The position numbers and the translations under genes are program-made. Shown piece after piece: positions 10,612 through 22,462 of a DNA stretch of 64,000 bases (position 1 is its first letter; each line of letters begins with the position of its first letter). Source of the DNA: Rhexocercosporidium sp. MPI-PUGE-AT-0058 (taxonomy: Eukaryota > Ascomycota > Leotiomycetes > Helotiales). The stretch is taken from positions 806,001 to 870,000 of the forward strand of contig JAGTJL010000013.1 of NCBI GenBank assembly GCA_020746875.1, read 5' to 3'. The notes under the pieces were generated by a model, which saw nothing but the letters and a program-made list of their open reading frames with translations, had not been told where the DNA came from and ran no database searches.

Positions 10612-12133
10612 ATGATGGATTTGTTACACATGGAATCTCGTGCCGTGGGCCAAGAACCAATCAACCATGTACCTGCACCTATCCCCAGAGTGGGCAGGGT
10701 CATGTCAACAGTCCTTTCAATGTTGACGATATCGGTACTCGCAGTTTGTTTCAGTGAGTAAAGCCCTTTGCATAGCTATGGAAAATATCTCATAACATGA
10801 TCTAGCTAGGAGAATTCAAGCAACAAAGAACTGGGCCAAAATACCACTGACAAGATGGCGTAAGTTTGCTGGGAGGATCACAGAATGTTGACTGACGGGT
10901 TGCAGTTATCTTAGCCATTTACTTTGACTCTATTATCTTCATCTTCGTCACATCCATATTGGAACATAGTTTCGGGCTGAATCTCAATATGACGATATGC
11001 TCTTCGGCGATTCTGCTCTGTCTGATATGCTACATGTCGACTAAAGTAAATGCCCCATCCTATTCCTGGAATCATAACTAATGAAATTTCAGATTGTAAT
11101 TATTGCTCAGGCAGATAAGCGCGGAATTTGACTGATTTGAACCTGCAGTTGATATACTACTTTCTCGTTGAAAAAGTATACATCATTCGTAGTGTTTCAA
11201 TGCCACGGCTAAAGTCGAAGCTATATCTGTTCAACTGTTTTGGCATGCTACGTATGATTCCCTCGAGCTGTTTTCTTCCTCAAACTTGTTTCTTACAGTG
11301 ATCTAGTTCCCTACATCGTCTGCGTCATCCTCAATTTCGTCTTCCGGACAGCATACTTCACGGAGGATGGGACATGTATAATCGGCATGGAAATGAAAGC
11401 CATGATGCCACTCATCATCTTCGATGCCATTGTCAACCTCTACCTGACACTGCTGTTCGTCCTGCCATTGCGCTCTCTCTATTCCTACAGGAATACGCCC
11501 CAAAGTATCCTCCGCACAGTCGCAGTCCGATCGTTCGTCGGCTCCATAGCGACACTCACATCATCCGTTGTCAACTTGACCGTACTCATGGTGTTGAAAG
11601 GCGAAGCAGCCTGGATCTGTCTCATGTGCTGCAACGCGGATATTCTCTTCTCCGTCCTCGTCCTCCACTGGGTTACAAGCAAGGATTCCAATGGAGGAGG
11701 AAGTACAGCAGCCACAGCATCCAAAGCCAGCTGCGTACTAAGTTCTCGACGGACACGGCGCGAGAGTCAGCACATTGCCTGTGCAGGAGCAGGAACCGGC
11801 GACAATTTCGGTCGCTTCGGCAACTTTGGTGATCACACTGGATACGTCACAACACACATCTCGGCTGAAAAGTCGGGTGTTATGGTTGGTGTGCAGGAAC
11901 GCCGGGAGCAGGAGATGTATGATCTTGAAAATGGCAACGGAGGGAGGATGAAGAATGGAAACTGCGGAAATGACACCTACCCTATGGGGAGGATCCAGGT
12001 CAATGTCGGGCATACGATTGAGATTGCGCCGAGGAGTGGTGCTCGTAGTGGTATGAGTGAGAGCGAGGATATTGGGGACTATCGCCCGCCGCGCAGGCAT
12101 CTGAGTACAGATGATTTGGTATTAAAGAGGTAA
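10612..12133 (+). CDS. Seven-helix membrane protein, GPCR-like
   Basis: Proposed exons: 10612-10753, 10806-10859, 10906-11045, 11093-11095, 11149-11251 and 11307-12133 (422 aa). All phases close. The protein has about seven hydrophobic segments (TVLSMLTISVLAVCF first; ILAIYFDSIIFIFVTS; ICSSAILLCLICYMSTK; LPYIVCVILNFVFR; MMPLIIFDAIVNLYLTLLF; ATLTSSVVNLTVLMVL; WICLMCCNADILFSVLVLH), then a roughly 160-residue polar cytoplasmic tail. It matches a filamentous-fungal family of predicted GPCR-like integral membrane proteins; ligand and G-protein coupling are unknown. The fourth exon is only 3 nt (Ile) between two well-formed introns; omitting it also keeps the frame. ATG 10612 is chosen because it starts the run into helix 1. 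No partner gene is adjacent. Confidence 0.75.
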
Positions 12134-14289
12134 GGTCTCTATCATAGGATTTTCTTTACGGGATCTATGGGAAGCTATTTTGCAAAGGGTTGGGAGAGCG
12201 ACATATACCTGGGAAATGGCGCTGGAGGCATTTTTTTTGCCGTTGGATGTTTAAGCTTCATAATTTCTTTTTTTGTATGTATAATAACTGTCAATACGTA
12301 CGTCTGGAATAGCAGAACAGATCTCCGTATAGCATCAATCTTGCAAGTAAAATTTGGAACAGTACATTTGTGATCCAATGGGCTACGTGTATTATCGGGA
12401 GTTTGAAGGTTCAGCCACCAGAGAATTTGAATCCTCACCATGACCGTGAGGGCGACTTTCGTGCTCCCCATGGAACCACCAGACCTTCTGGATTGTCTCA
12501 ATCTATAACTAGTGTATTCGCAAGAACTTGTTCATACCTATGTAGGCTAGGCTAGGCTAGGCTAGGCTAGGCTTGTTGCATCCTGCACAAGGCGTCCACA
12601 AATCGTTCAGACGAAAAAATCCCAACCCCCTGGATGTGTTTCGCTTTATCGGCCAACCGGAAAGACAATGTACATTATCTTACTTAGGCAAGCCGTCCTC
12701 AATCTCTTCCCGCTCCCCACGATATCAGACCATGCACGTACCACTGAAAACATGCGATTTTGAATCATATGGCTGGCTGGCTGGGAGTCGTGTTTCATAG
12801 CCTTCGCAGCTGACTTCAAACTCGCGAATCGGAGAGTTGTGGAATAATGGCCTGATATCACTCCGGCTTCTGCGTGATGAAGTGTACCTCGCATGCCTTT
12901 GTTGTTTCAGCCTTGGATGTTTCGTTTGGAAGGTATGCAGCTTTCAGTATGTGAAGAAAATTAAAGATGCAGGTCTCACTCGTCGATCATTTATAGACTA
13001 TATGTCGTTTGAAAATGCGACACCGCAACCGTGGTGTTCTCGGTAATGCTAAGCCAGCAGGTACTCGCTTGAGAAAGGGGGAGGAAAATATGTCAGAAGA
13101 TCAAATATAAACATGACTTGAAGAGTGTGAAGTCAAGCCCCAGATTTTGGAATAAATAAAGATAGGATCAGCTTGAGAATCTTAAAAAGCCGAAAATATT
13201 CGTATGCTCTCCATTAAATTAGCAAGACAACAAAGAAGGACCGGCTCTTGTGGTTGTGGAGTCTCGAGCTGTGCAGGCAATGGTGTGCGAAGATATATTG
13301 CTGCAACTCCTTGAATCTAGAATCTTTTGTCATTGCAGGATCTTGCTCCTCGAACAGGTATTTCTTCACAAGCATTATATTGGGTTTCTTTCGACCGATC
13401 AACAACCCACCAGTTGGTGCGGTTCCCTGGCTGGCATAGCGCAAGAAGAAATGACATTCAGATAGAACATCGCCCAAAATAAATGAGGCTCATAACTAAA
13501 TAAGTAAAGAAACATACTGACAGAAGGTGACCTTGGTTGCGGACATTCCGTCCTTGCATAAGTCGATTAATGGAATGGATAATATGAGCGGATGAAGTCT
13601 TAGCCGCCAGGGATCTTGGACGTACTCTCATCAACTGTAAACAAATGCACTGCCGAGTCGCTCAGAGAGATAGTCAAGCGACAATTAATCAAATAGTTGA
13701 TAATCCACGTTTTGATCCCTTTTTAATAGTTCGTGTTGTTCGGACACAGTTCTTGTGCACCAAGATATGAATGGTTCGATGTCCAAAGTCGTGATGGGAC
13801 TTCCAATCTCTTCTATGCTAGATCTTTAAGAGATCCTGACTTGCCTGATAACCAACCAAAAAAAACAAAAAAGACTGCTTCTAATTGAAAAGAAAAGAAA
13901 ATTTGGTGTCAAAGCATTGTGTTACGATGTCAATACAATTTCTCCATATTATTTTATTCTTTCAATCCTGTATCTCAAGATATTTGTTGCCATGAACCCC
14001 TGAGATGTGCCCCTCCATGACCCCGCACTTCCGCCGATTGTCTCTTCCCGGGAGAGCTGCCGATTTCCAATTCCTCCCCGCACCACGTCAACTATCACTC
14101 TGAGGAGAGGGACTCCACGGCGAGTCCCCACGGCGAGTGGGCTGGACGGTTGAGTCTTCTTCCTCGGTCATTGTCACTGTCTTTCACGATTCCATTCGGT
14201 ACAGTCTCTCATATCGTTCTCCAACAATCATTAAACAATCGCAGTGACCCAATTCCAACACCATCCCGATTCCCAGAAGCTCCGCAACC
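12134..14289. other. Intergenic region, 2.2 kb
   Basis: AT-rich with no recognisable gene on either strand. It holds the TAGGC tandem repeat at 12543-12572 and an A-rich tract near 13859-13910. The right end should hold the promoter of the EthD-hydrolase gene; a CT-rich leader precedes its ATG. Confidence 0.55.
12543..12572 (+). repeat. Tandem TAGGC repeat, six copies
   Basis: Six perfect copies of the pentamer TAGGC. It is a simple microsatellite in intergenic DNA; no function is inferred. Confidence 0.95.
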
Positions 14290-15957
14290 ATGGCTCCAAC
14301 ACCCGGCATTCTGTATGTTACCATGCAGCCAAAGCCCAGTCTACCCATATCCCAATTCCACGACTGGTACAACAATGAACACGGCCCTACCCGTCTCCGT
14401 CTCCCCTTCGTGATAAACGGCTTCCGCTACCGCGCAAACGATCTAGAGGGCGCCGCACCCTCAGAAGAGAAACCAGAATGGATGGCAGTGTACGATATCA
14501 CAGATATGGACGAATTGACGAAAGACACCTATCTGCGACTTCGAGACCAGCCGGTAAAGAGCCAACGCGAGGCAGATACCATGAAGGAGATTAAGGTTGA
14601 TCGGAAACTGTACGACCATATCCAGACGTGGGAGAGCAAGGACTTTAAGGTGATGGAGAAAGTTGAGAATGAAGGAGAGGGCAACGTCGTTGTGGCGGTG
14701 TTCTTGAGTTTGTTCCCTGGAGAGGAGCAGGTCAAGGAGGTCGAGAAGTGGTACCAGCAGGAACATGTGGATATGCTGGCGAAAGTACCAGGCTGGCAGA
14801 GGACTCGGCGATTCGTGACGAGCTCGATTGATCCGAAAGCTCCAGTCGAATATCTTGCTCTACACGAATATAAGCCACGGAACGGATTGGGTGGGAAGGA
14901 ATTCCAGGCAGCGGTTTCGACTCCATGGGCCCAAGAGATTATGAAAACAACTGTAAAGAACAAAGGGAGGAGAGTTTATGATCTGTACTATACTTTTGGA
15001 CCTGCACCTCGGTACTTGGCTTCGAATCTCGCATCGTGGCAATCTTCCGATGTCAAATCCTCTCTTACGAAGACTCTGCTGGACTCTCCTGGTGGAGCGG
15101 GAGCGATTGAGTCGTTCATCACGACGAAGGACGGAGTGGAAATCCCCTTCCGACTCGAGGGGTCTCAAGATCCGGACGCGCCTTTGATTGTACTCAGCAA
15201 TTCAATTCTTGTCGATTACAAGATATGGGACGGGTTTTTGGCCTCTTTCTTCGCCGTCCCAGCGAACAAGAAGTACAGAGTCCTGCGATACCTTACTCGG
15301 GGCAGAAGTTCATCTTGCGGAACACTAAAGGTCACTGTTGATGTTTTGGCAGCAGACATCGTCGCCCTTTTGGATGCTCTACGGGTCAAGAAAGCGGCAG
15401 CTGTCATCGGTGTCTCTCTGGGTGGATGTACGACTCTCAATACAGCACTAAAATACCCCAATAGAGTCGATTCTTTCATCTCATGCGACACGAGCAGTAA
15501 ATCTCCAGCTGGAAACTCCAAAGCCTGGGGCGAGCGAATTGCACTTTCTGAGAAGGAATCGGCCTCCACATCCAGTGGAGAGAAGATTGTAGGCGAAGAA
15601 CTCGCTGAGATCACGACGAGGAGATGGTTTGTCAAGGAGAGTTATGATGGCGGCGAGATGGAGAAGACATGTTTGCAGGTCAAGGACATGGTGAAGAATA
15701 ATAGTCTAGAGGGCTTCAAGAAGAGCGTTGAAGCACTGTTTGAATATGATTTGAAGGAGGAGATGAAGACGAGTGCTGTGAAAGGTGCTTTTGTCGTTGG
15801 AAGTGGCGATGGGGTCTTGCCTAGCGCTATGAAAGAAATGGCTGCTTCTTATGGAAGCAGTGGTGCTGCATATGAGGTTATTGATGAAGCTGGTCATCTC
15901 CCTATGGTTGAGAAGCCGCAGCAGTTCGCGGCGGTGGTCACGAAGCTTCTTGGTTGA
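14290..15957 (+). CDS. EthD-like double barrel fused to alpha/beta-hydrolase
   Basis: Single exon, 555 aa. The N-terminal ~250 residues hold two ferredoxin-like (dimeric alpha-beta barrel, EthD-type) repeats: the first around FHDWYNNEHGPTRLRLPF, the second around VEKWYQQEHVDMLAKVPGW. Both carry the WY-x-x-EH signature. Residues about 270-555 are an alpha/beta-hydrolase: oxyanion region LSNSILVDYKIWDGFL, nucleophile GVSLGG (Ser376), acid in GSGDGVLP (Asp507) and base in AGHLPMVE (His536), so the triad looks complete. The hydrolase half resembles 3-oxoadipate enol-lactonases. The barrel half is usually a small aromatic-binding or degrading domain. Inference: a cytosolic enzyme acting on lactones or esters from ring-cleavage products. 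There is no signal peptide. Confidence 0.85.
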   Translation: MAPTPGILYVTMQPKPSLPISQFHDWYNNEHGPTRLRLPFVINGFRYRANDLEGAAPSEEKPEWMAVYDITDMDELTKDTYLRLRDQPVKSQREADTMKEIKVDRKLYDHIQTWESKDFKVMEKVENEGEGNVVVAVFLSLFPGEEQVKEVEKWYQQEHVDMLAKVPGWQRTRRFVTSSIDPKAPVEYLALHEYKPRNGLGGKEFQAAVSTPWAQEIMKTTVKNKGRRVYDLYYTFGPAPRYLASNLASWQSSDVKSSLTKTLLDSPGGAGAIESFITTKDGVEIPFRLEGSQDPDAPLIVLSNSILVDYKIWDGFLASFFAVPANKKYRVLRYLTRGRSSSCGTLKVTVDVLAADIVALLDALRVKKAAAVIGVSLGGCTTLNTALKYPNRVDSFISCDTSSKSPAGNSKAWGERIALSEKESASTSSGEKIVGEELAEITTRRWFVKESYDGGEMEKTCLQVKDMVKNNSLEGFKKSVEALFEYDLKEEMKTSAVKGAFVVGSGDGVLPSAMKEMAASYGSSGAAYEVIDEAGHLPMVEKPQQFAAVVTKLLG

Positions 15958-16376
15958 AGGACAAAATCTACATAATGCGAGACCTGAATCAAAAGTCTTT
16001 GCTCAGAACCAAAACCTGAAATCTTAAATTCTTCGTCATTCACTTTCGTTCAATCATACAGCAACTCTCTCTGTATCCCATACTTTCCTTTGGTGGAGCC
16101 CAAAATACCCTTCTCCACTTGTTGAATCGACCCTGAACAACTGCTCGGCTCTTCTAAGCCTATCCAAGCACCCCACAATCACTATACATACTTCTTGCAG
16201 TTAAGTTCTGAGGCTGGTGAATTGCCCGTATGGATGTATTTATGAGTTCTCACAAAGTACAGTACATTAGTTTGTTTCCCCCCTATCTCTCGTGCAGCTT
16301 CAATATTTCTCGCCTTCCCCTCGCTTAATTTCAAACACAGCTCAGCATATCTCACCCCAAACAACACTTCCCCTTC
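15958..16376. other. Convergent intergenic region
   Basis: Lies between the 3' ends of the EthD-hydrolase and ankyrin genes; nothing coding is seen. It should contain both transcription ends. Confidence 0.6.
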
Positions 16377-17644
16377 TCACAACCCATTTTCAGTCTTTCC
16401 AACACCATCCCTCGGCCCCGCAAATTCCTCAAAAAGTTCAAGCAAAGCAACGCACTTCATGTTTTGAGCCTCACCAACCGGCGTCTCACCTCTCCAGTTC
16501 TTCAGGTACGGATCTGCGCTATGCTCTAGCAGTACTTTCACCCTTTCCACTCTCCTCAGTCTCGTAGCACACATCAACGGTGATCCCCTCCCATACAGCC
16601 CTCTTACTTGCCTATCCATCTCATCAACCTTCCACCCCCTCTTGAGTAAATGCTCGATCATAACCCTATTCTCACCAAGTTCCTTGGGTGCTTCAGCAGC
16701 CAAGTGGAGCGCAACACTGTATTCGATTTTAGCGCCGGCTTGGAGGAGGAGGTCGATTATTGTGATTGAGGAAGAGGAGGGAGAGAAAGCTGCGCGGTCG
16801 AGTGCGGAGCCGGATTCGTGGTCTGCTTCTATGGCGTTGAGTTTGTGCTTTTGTGGGGATCCGAAGTTGGGGTCTGCGCCGAGACGAAGAAGGGTGCGGA
16901 TGAGGGCTGTGTTAGGGATAGCTGCTCTGTTTACGATTATTCGTTTTGGAATAATTGAATGGGTTTGTTCTTTTGAGAGGAGAGAAGCCAATAAAGTGGA
17001 ATGGAGTTGAGAGTTACGTACTCAATTGCCGTCATGCCACCAAAACCGGGTGTGTTGACATCCCATCCGTATTCGACTAGCAACTCAAAAAACTCCACGG
17101 CTTGATGTTTGATTTGAGCGATTTTGAGTACTACATCTGGGATAGATAGGCGAAATGGTGGACGTTGTAGTGACTGGGAAGATCTGGACATGGCTGTGAA
17201 CTCGTTCATTCCAATGTTTCAAGATAGACATCCGAAAATGGAAACTAACCTGGCGTGAAGAAGTACAGGGCGGATCATGGTACCCCCGGAAACATTCAGC
17301 TTCGCGCCCTGCTCGAGGAAAAATCGAGCAGCTTCTACATCGCCAGCTTCAAGCGCATTCTCTAGGCCTTGCCTGCTAAAATCCTCTCCGACCCAGTCAG
17401 GTAGCTCTGTTATGAGAGCCCTAGCTTGATCTAAGTCTCCCGACTTACACAGCCTCAAAATCTTCGATGCCACTGAGCAGGTGCGAAAAGGCGAATCCTG
17501 AGACCAAGAACTGTCTGACCGTGATACGAAGAAAGAGGTTTCTTCATTCACCTCGACCATCTTGTATGTTGTTGGTGATCTTGGCCGATCTGGTATGCTT
17601 CTATTTCTTGCACTCCTCAGTTTGGGGAACGTGGTTTCGGACAT
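16377..17644 (-). CDS. Ankyrin-repeat protein
   Basis: Exons 17644-17250, 17183-17022 and 16926-16377 give 368 aa with closed phases. Ankyrin-type helices and hairpins are visible: DVEAARFFLEQGAKLNVSG, FFELLVEYGWDVNTPGFGG-MTAI, ALIRTLLRLGADPNFGS, ITIIDLLLQAGAKIEY, MIEHLLKRGWKVDEMD, and VKVLLEHSADPYLKNWRGETP. This gives about seven repeats including degenerate ones. The first 60 residues are polar. Ankyrin folds bind other proteins; no catalytic domain or membrane segment accompanies them, so the partner is unknown. Such proteins are numerous in filamentous fungi and evolve fast. Confidence 0.8.
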
Positions 17645-18731
17645 GTTTTGAACTGGGTGTAAACACAGTTCAAGAGAGTCAGAAGTAGATGAGAAGCTGT
17701 AAAGAGCAATTTGATCCTCCTAACTCTGATCGAGCCAAAGTCCTGGTCACGCCTATTTTCCTCACATCTGTCGCCCGGCTCAAGTGTGGAGGCCAGCGTG
17801 TTCATCCAGATATAGAGAAACCCAACAGGAAAACCAACGTTGGGGTGCAGGGGAAGCGGTCGCACAGTAATGCCACGACTACGTAATATTCTGGACAGGG
17901 GTTTAAAGGCAGCAGCTTCACAGTTGGAACACCGACGAAACTTGAGAAGGAAAATCGTTGAGCCAGAGGGGCGAACGCGGGCTCGGGTGAACCGCCAATG
18001 AGAGTACAACACCAAGCCAACAACTAGGACATACATTTTCATCAGAATTCATCCACAGCCTTTGAATTCATCCCATGAACAATACCAAGAAGCAAATTAT
18101 TAAAGATTCAGTAGCAATGTCTCATCAAACTGTGCTGCTGCTATTTATTATCCTGAAAGAGACAACAGTGAGCCCATGCTATGGCTTTCTTGCTCCTCTT
18201 TCAGGGACCTTATACGTTCACCACGACTTGTTGCTACAAAAACAATCGAAATGTGCCCTTATAGACTAGTTTCTTATTCAAAAAGTGCTGATAGTAAGAT
18301 CGAATTGAGTTCGGCGAAGTAGGCTTCCGCTGCTTTTAGGCAAATGCTGGTGGATTTATGTCTCATCAGCGCGGTGATCCTTTCCAAAATGCCCCAGGGG
18401 ACAGTCCGATGTGGCCATAGTAACTGAAACTTGTTGGTGTGCTTATTCATATCATGACATGTGGTCTTGTTATATTTTCGAAGACTCACAAAAGACCAAC
18501 ATACTATTCCGAGCTCTTGGCTTCAGTTGCTTCTTTCTTTGTTTCAAACACTGTGAGTACTGAACTGCAACCTTTCTCAGGGCCATTTCAAAAGTGGTTT
18601 TCCAACATGCATCCATCGAGAAGTCCAACATCTGCAAGCCTAGGAAAGGTTTTTTGAACTATTTCTGAGGACCTAAAGACTGTACTCTCTCCTCACATGG
18701 AAGAGAAATCTGATCGAACATCAACAAAGAG
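17645..18731. other. Divergent intergenic region, 1.1 kb
   Basis: Upstream of both the ankyrin gene (minus) and the secreted mosaic gene (plus). Several 60-140-codon frames occur, but none has convincing composition or a motif. Confidence 0.5.
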
Positions 18732-21700
18732 ATGATATCTCTAAATATCTTACGTTTATTACTTTTGTTTGCAGTTACAGTATCTCTGTACGCCCAAGTC
18801 ATTTCGCAGATCACCCAGCGAGGATCCGGTGTACTTTCACCATGGATGACAGAATCGTCCGCTGGGACGTTTCGACCAAGTCCGCTGTGGAGCAACTCCA
18901 GCACTTACATAAGTGGCAATAGCATCTCACTTTCAGTACCAACCGTCGCTTCATCGCATTTGGTCCAGGCTAGTACTATTCAGACAGAAAACTTAGAGTA
19001 GGTTAGTCCCCTGCGTCCATCAAAGAATAATAAACAAAACGAAACAAGGCCTACTGTATTGGGTTCTCTACCAATCGGGACTCCCTCCAGAATTATCAGC
19101 GACCACTCAACAAACACTCTACTTGGTGGAAAGCCTCAGCCCATCAAATCGACAGATACGACGCATTTGACAGTCACCACGTCGTTCTCAATGTCTTCTC
19201 TCACTTCTATATCTTTGACACCAGGGTAATACTTGATGAAACCACCTTCCCACAATAAGCTTACATCTTTACAGTAATCTTGCTCTGAGCGCCTTTCCTC
19301 AAGCTACAGCTACCGGGTCGGCCCAGCAGGATGAGGGATCAATTCTGGTAAGTTTGCCGTTGCCTGTTAGCCAAATATCCAAGCGCAACTTTCACAGTCT
19401 AACAGGCTAACTTCCACGTTAGACAACTGACCAGTTACGATCAACAAGGTAGGTGATTTTCCAGACCAATTACCTATAGCTTAATTAGCATGATGTAGTT
19501 CGCACGTTACCTTCCCAACGATCACGGTAACGACTTCTCCTCCGGGGTTCTCAACTGAAGCTACGACCAATTCTCTATGGACTGGCAATACCTGGATTAC
19601 TACCGAATCACACGGGAGAGCAACCATCGTTCCCGTACTGGTGGGGTGCCACCGCTGCGGCGGTACACACGGCGGTATAATTCTTTGGAACTTCCCAGAA
19701 ATACCTGATGTTTCGTTTGAAATACCGGAATTTCCTTCGCTACCAACATTTCACTTTCCATGTATACAAGTCTTGGGCATCAAAATAAATTGCCCTCCTC
19801 CGTCGACTACCGAGAGCACAGAAGGTTCCGACTCATCAGATTCAGCTGAAGATCCCGAAAGTCGTTCTGAAATCCAGTCTGAACCCTCGTCGTCGATATC
19901 TTCGCTGCTAATGTCCTCTGTATCAACATCATCGAGCTCGTCCGGTGACTCCTCTTCATCCTCGACTTGCTCAGCTGCTTCAACAGCGAGTGATTGCAGC
20001 ATTGTATGCTCCAAGGTTGAGGTAAGCACAGCTTCGTTTCTGCAGCTCGTCACTTCTTCGCTGTGTAGTACCAGTTGCTATTTGACTCGCACTGGTTGCA
20101 GAATCACAGGGACGACAACCACTACAACGACTAGCACGACATCTACTGCCACACGACAACCATGTGCATACAGTTGTTCGGCTTGCGGAGGGATGAATGT
20201 ACTTCCTGCAATCACGGCAGCACCCATTGTACAGCTAGCAACTTTGAAAGCACGAATCCTTCCAGTTGCAACACACTATACTGGGGGGTTGCCGCAGCTC
20301 CTAGACTCTGCTTATCGAGATCCTGAGACTGCTTGGGTTTCCCATAGAGGATATGGATCTGTTACTGACGGAACTAACCATGGCCTCTCATCCGCACTCA
20401 GTCGCAAACTTGACACTGAGCCGTTTATGATAGGTGCAAAAGACCTTGTGGGATGTACAGTCATCACCGTGTTGTCAAGACGAGGTATCGTAAGTGAAAA
20501 TACTAGATTGATTTAGAAGCTGCTAAACTTCTCTAGTGGATGGGTCACTTCTGGGAAAAAGAAGGCTTTACAGAAGGTGAAGAACAATTTGAGAGAGAAG
20601 TCATTGATGCCATAATATGGGGTGATGGACCTGAGATGCCCAGCCTGTCGGACGCCGCACGGCAATACTTTGGCCCTGATCCACAGGACAACTATGCGAG
20701 TTCGGATAAAATCTTCATCCTGACTGTCCTCAGTAATGGAGATGAGCAAGCGATGGGTCAAATCGCCTTCCCTGCCAAGATTGACCGCATCGTTCGAGTG
20801 CTGAGTCAGGTAATCACAGGAGGTAACGATAGGTCGAAAGATCCACCTGTAACAATATTCCCATACACACCAGAAAAGATACGTTCCGATGACCCAAAAG
20901 CTTACATGAGCCCTCGAGGCAAGGTTGTCTTCCAGTACAGCCCGGCCTATTCTTGCTACACCGTGTCCTGGCGCTACGCAGAAGCACGTCTTTATTATGA
21001 AGATACAGCAATAGTTTATCATGCCTTCGTGCCCCCGCTTGAGCGATTTAACACGGGAGAAATACCCGAGTACTGACCTTGGTATTTCAGATCCGAGGAC
21101 TTCAACTCTAAGCGAGCTCTGGCAACCAGTCCACCACGAGCATGTCCAATTCTATCAACTAGTGGACCAGAAACGCTTATCATGGCTTCTACAAACGTCC
21201 TGTATACTACTTTGGCAACAGATGCTGCGAATCCATTTCAAACCCTGACCACAAGTCTTCTTTCAGCCATTCCAATAGGAGGTACAAGCCTGACTGATAT
21301 CTCGAAAGCCCCATCAACACTTTCACGAATATTGTCAGGTGTAGTTGACACCACAAATACCGGAGCATCTATGGTATACTCATCTTCGAGTATCCCCTCA
21401 GAAGCAATACAACCATCGTCAAGTATTTCTGATAGTGGAATCTCGGAAACGTTCTTGACCTCCTCGTCCACTGGTACTGCAGCGATACCACAACAATCTG
21501 CAATATCTGTTACATCCACAACGATAAACAGCACACCGAATCAGAGCCATCTTGCATCGACCACATCATCATTACTTATTCACTCTGACCATTCAATCGC
21601 AACATCCATACCTCCACTTTCCTCGCCAATCTCAAGTACTTCGTCAAACCCAATCATTCCTCTCAACCCCGCACCAACAACAGAGCCTCCACCGCCATAC

Positions 21701-22223
21701 GTACCTGGGACCTGCAACATCCACATCCGAGAAGCCTATGTTGCATCTAAGTCAACAGTCTGGGCCCAGCTGAGCATCACAGACGGCGCAGGCCACCCCC
21801 TCGGAACCAACCCCAAAATAAGTGAGACACGCTTCGGAAAATCCATAATACTCGAGCCAAGCGATACAAACCTCCCATACGCAGTCTCAGTAACATTCAC
21901 GCAGAAAATGAAGCCCGAGTCCCGCATGAAACCGAGAGTCGCGGGTGGAGGTGCTGTAGGGCCGACCTTGGTCTATCAGAAGTTCATCCTGGAGCTAACA
22001 GCAGGAGGAAAGGCCTGGAATAGTGCTGTTAGGAGTGGCATGCCGAAGTGCACGGTTGGTGATTGGGATAATGGGGATTTGGTTGATTGGTTGGATGGGT
22101 TTTTTGCGGATCCACATGTTCCTGTAAGACTTTTTCATGGTGCACTGGCATCTTTCACTTTTCATGCCTGGGATGCTAACTCTGAGGTAGAGTCGCCAGA
22201 TGGACTGTGAGTGGGCTTGCTAA
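18732..22223 (+). CDS. Large secreted Ser/Thr-rich mosaic protein with an in-frame TGA
   Basis: Proposed exons: 18732-18997, 19049-19225, 19275-19347, 19423-19448, 19499-20489, 20537-22123 and 22191-22223. Phases agree throughout. The start gives a signal peptide (NILRLLLLFAVTVSLYAQ). Ser/Thr-rich stretches surround a WNFPEIPDVSFEIPEF block and Cys-rich CSIVCSKVEV and PCAYSCSACGG blocks. Then comes a module (VTVLSRRGI, WMGHFWE, IIWGDGPEMPSL) of a kind I recall in secreted fungal cell-wall-associated proteins. A Ser/Thr linker leads to a C-terminal Cys module (CNIHIREAY, KCTVGDWDNGD, SRQMDCEWAC). A TGA at 21074-21076 interrupts exon 6, yet the same frame stays open for about 1.05 kb more. Either one allele is broken, a splice is missed, or there are two genes (to 21076, and 21182 onward). 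Function unknown; a wall or secreted role is inferred. Confidence 0.65.
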
Positions 22224-22462
22224 TTGCAGGGCCGGCTTAGGAAGCATGATTATGAATGCAGATGTACACTTTTGACTGTCTTCGGTGGCTTTGTTTAAAT
22301 GGCGAGTTCTCTAAGTAAGCTTCAGCCAGTGGCTTTCTGTGTTTGAATGGGCAGCCCTGTGCGGAACATCATACAAGAATTCGAACAGAATTGATATGAA
22401 GTAAATTTTCCCATCACTGCTCCTCACATCCTGTTTCGGCTGTACCGGTCAAGGAGGATTTC

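Noticed and set aside
21056..21090. An intron ending in TTTCAG that would remove the TGA at 21074.
   Set aside because: Branch and acceptor look good, but no GT donor at a suitable distance keeps the downstream frame, except one that would delete conserved-looking coding sequence.
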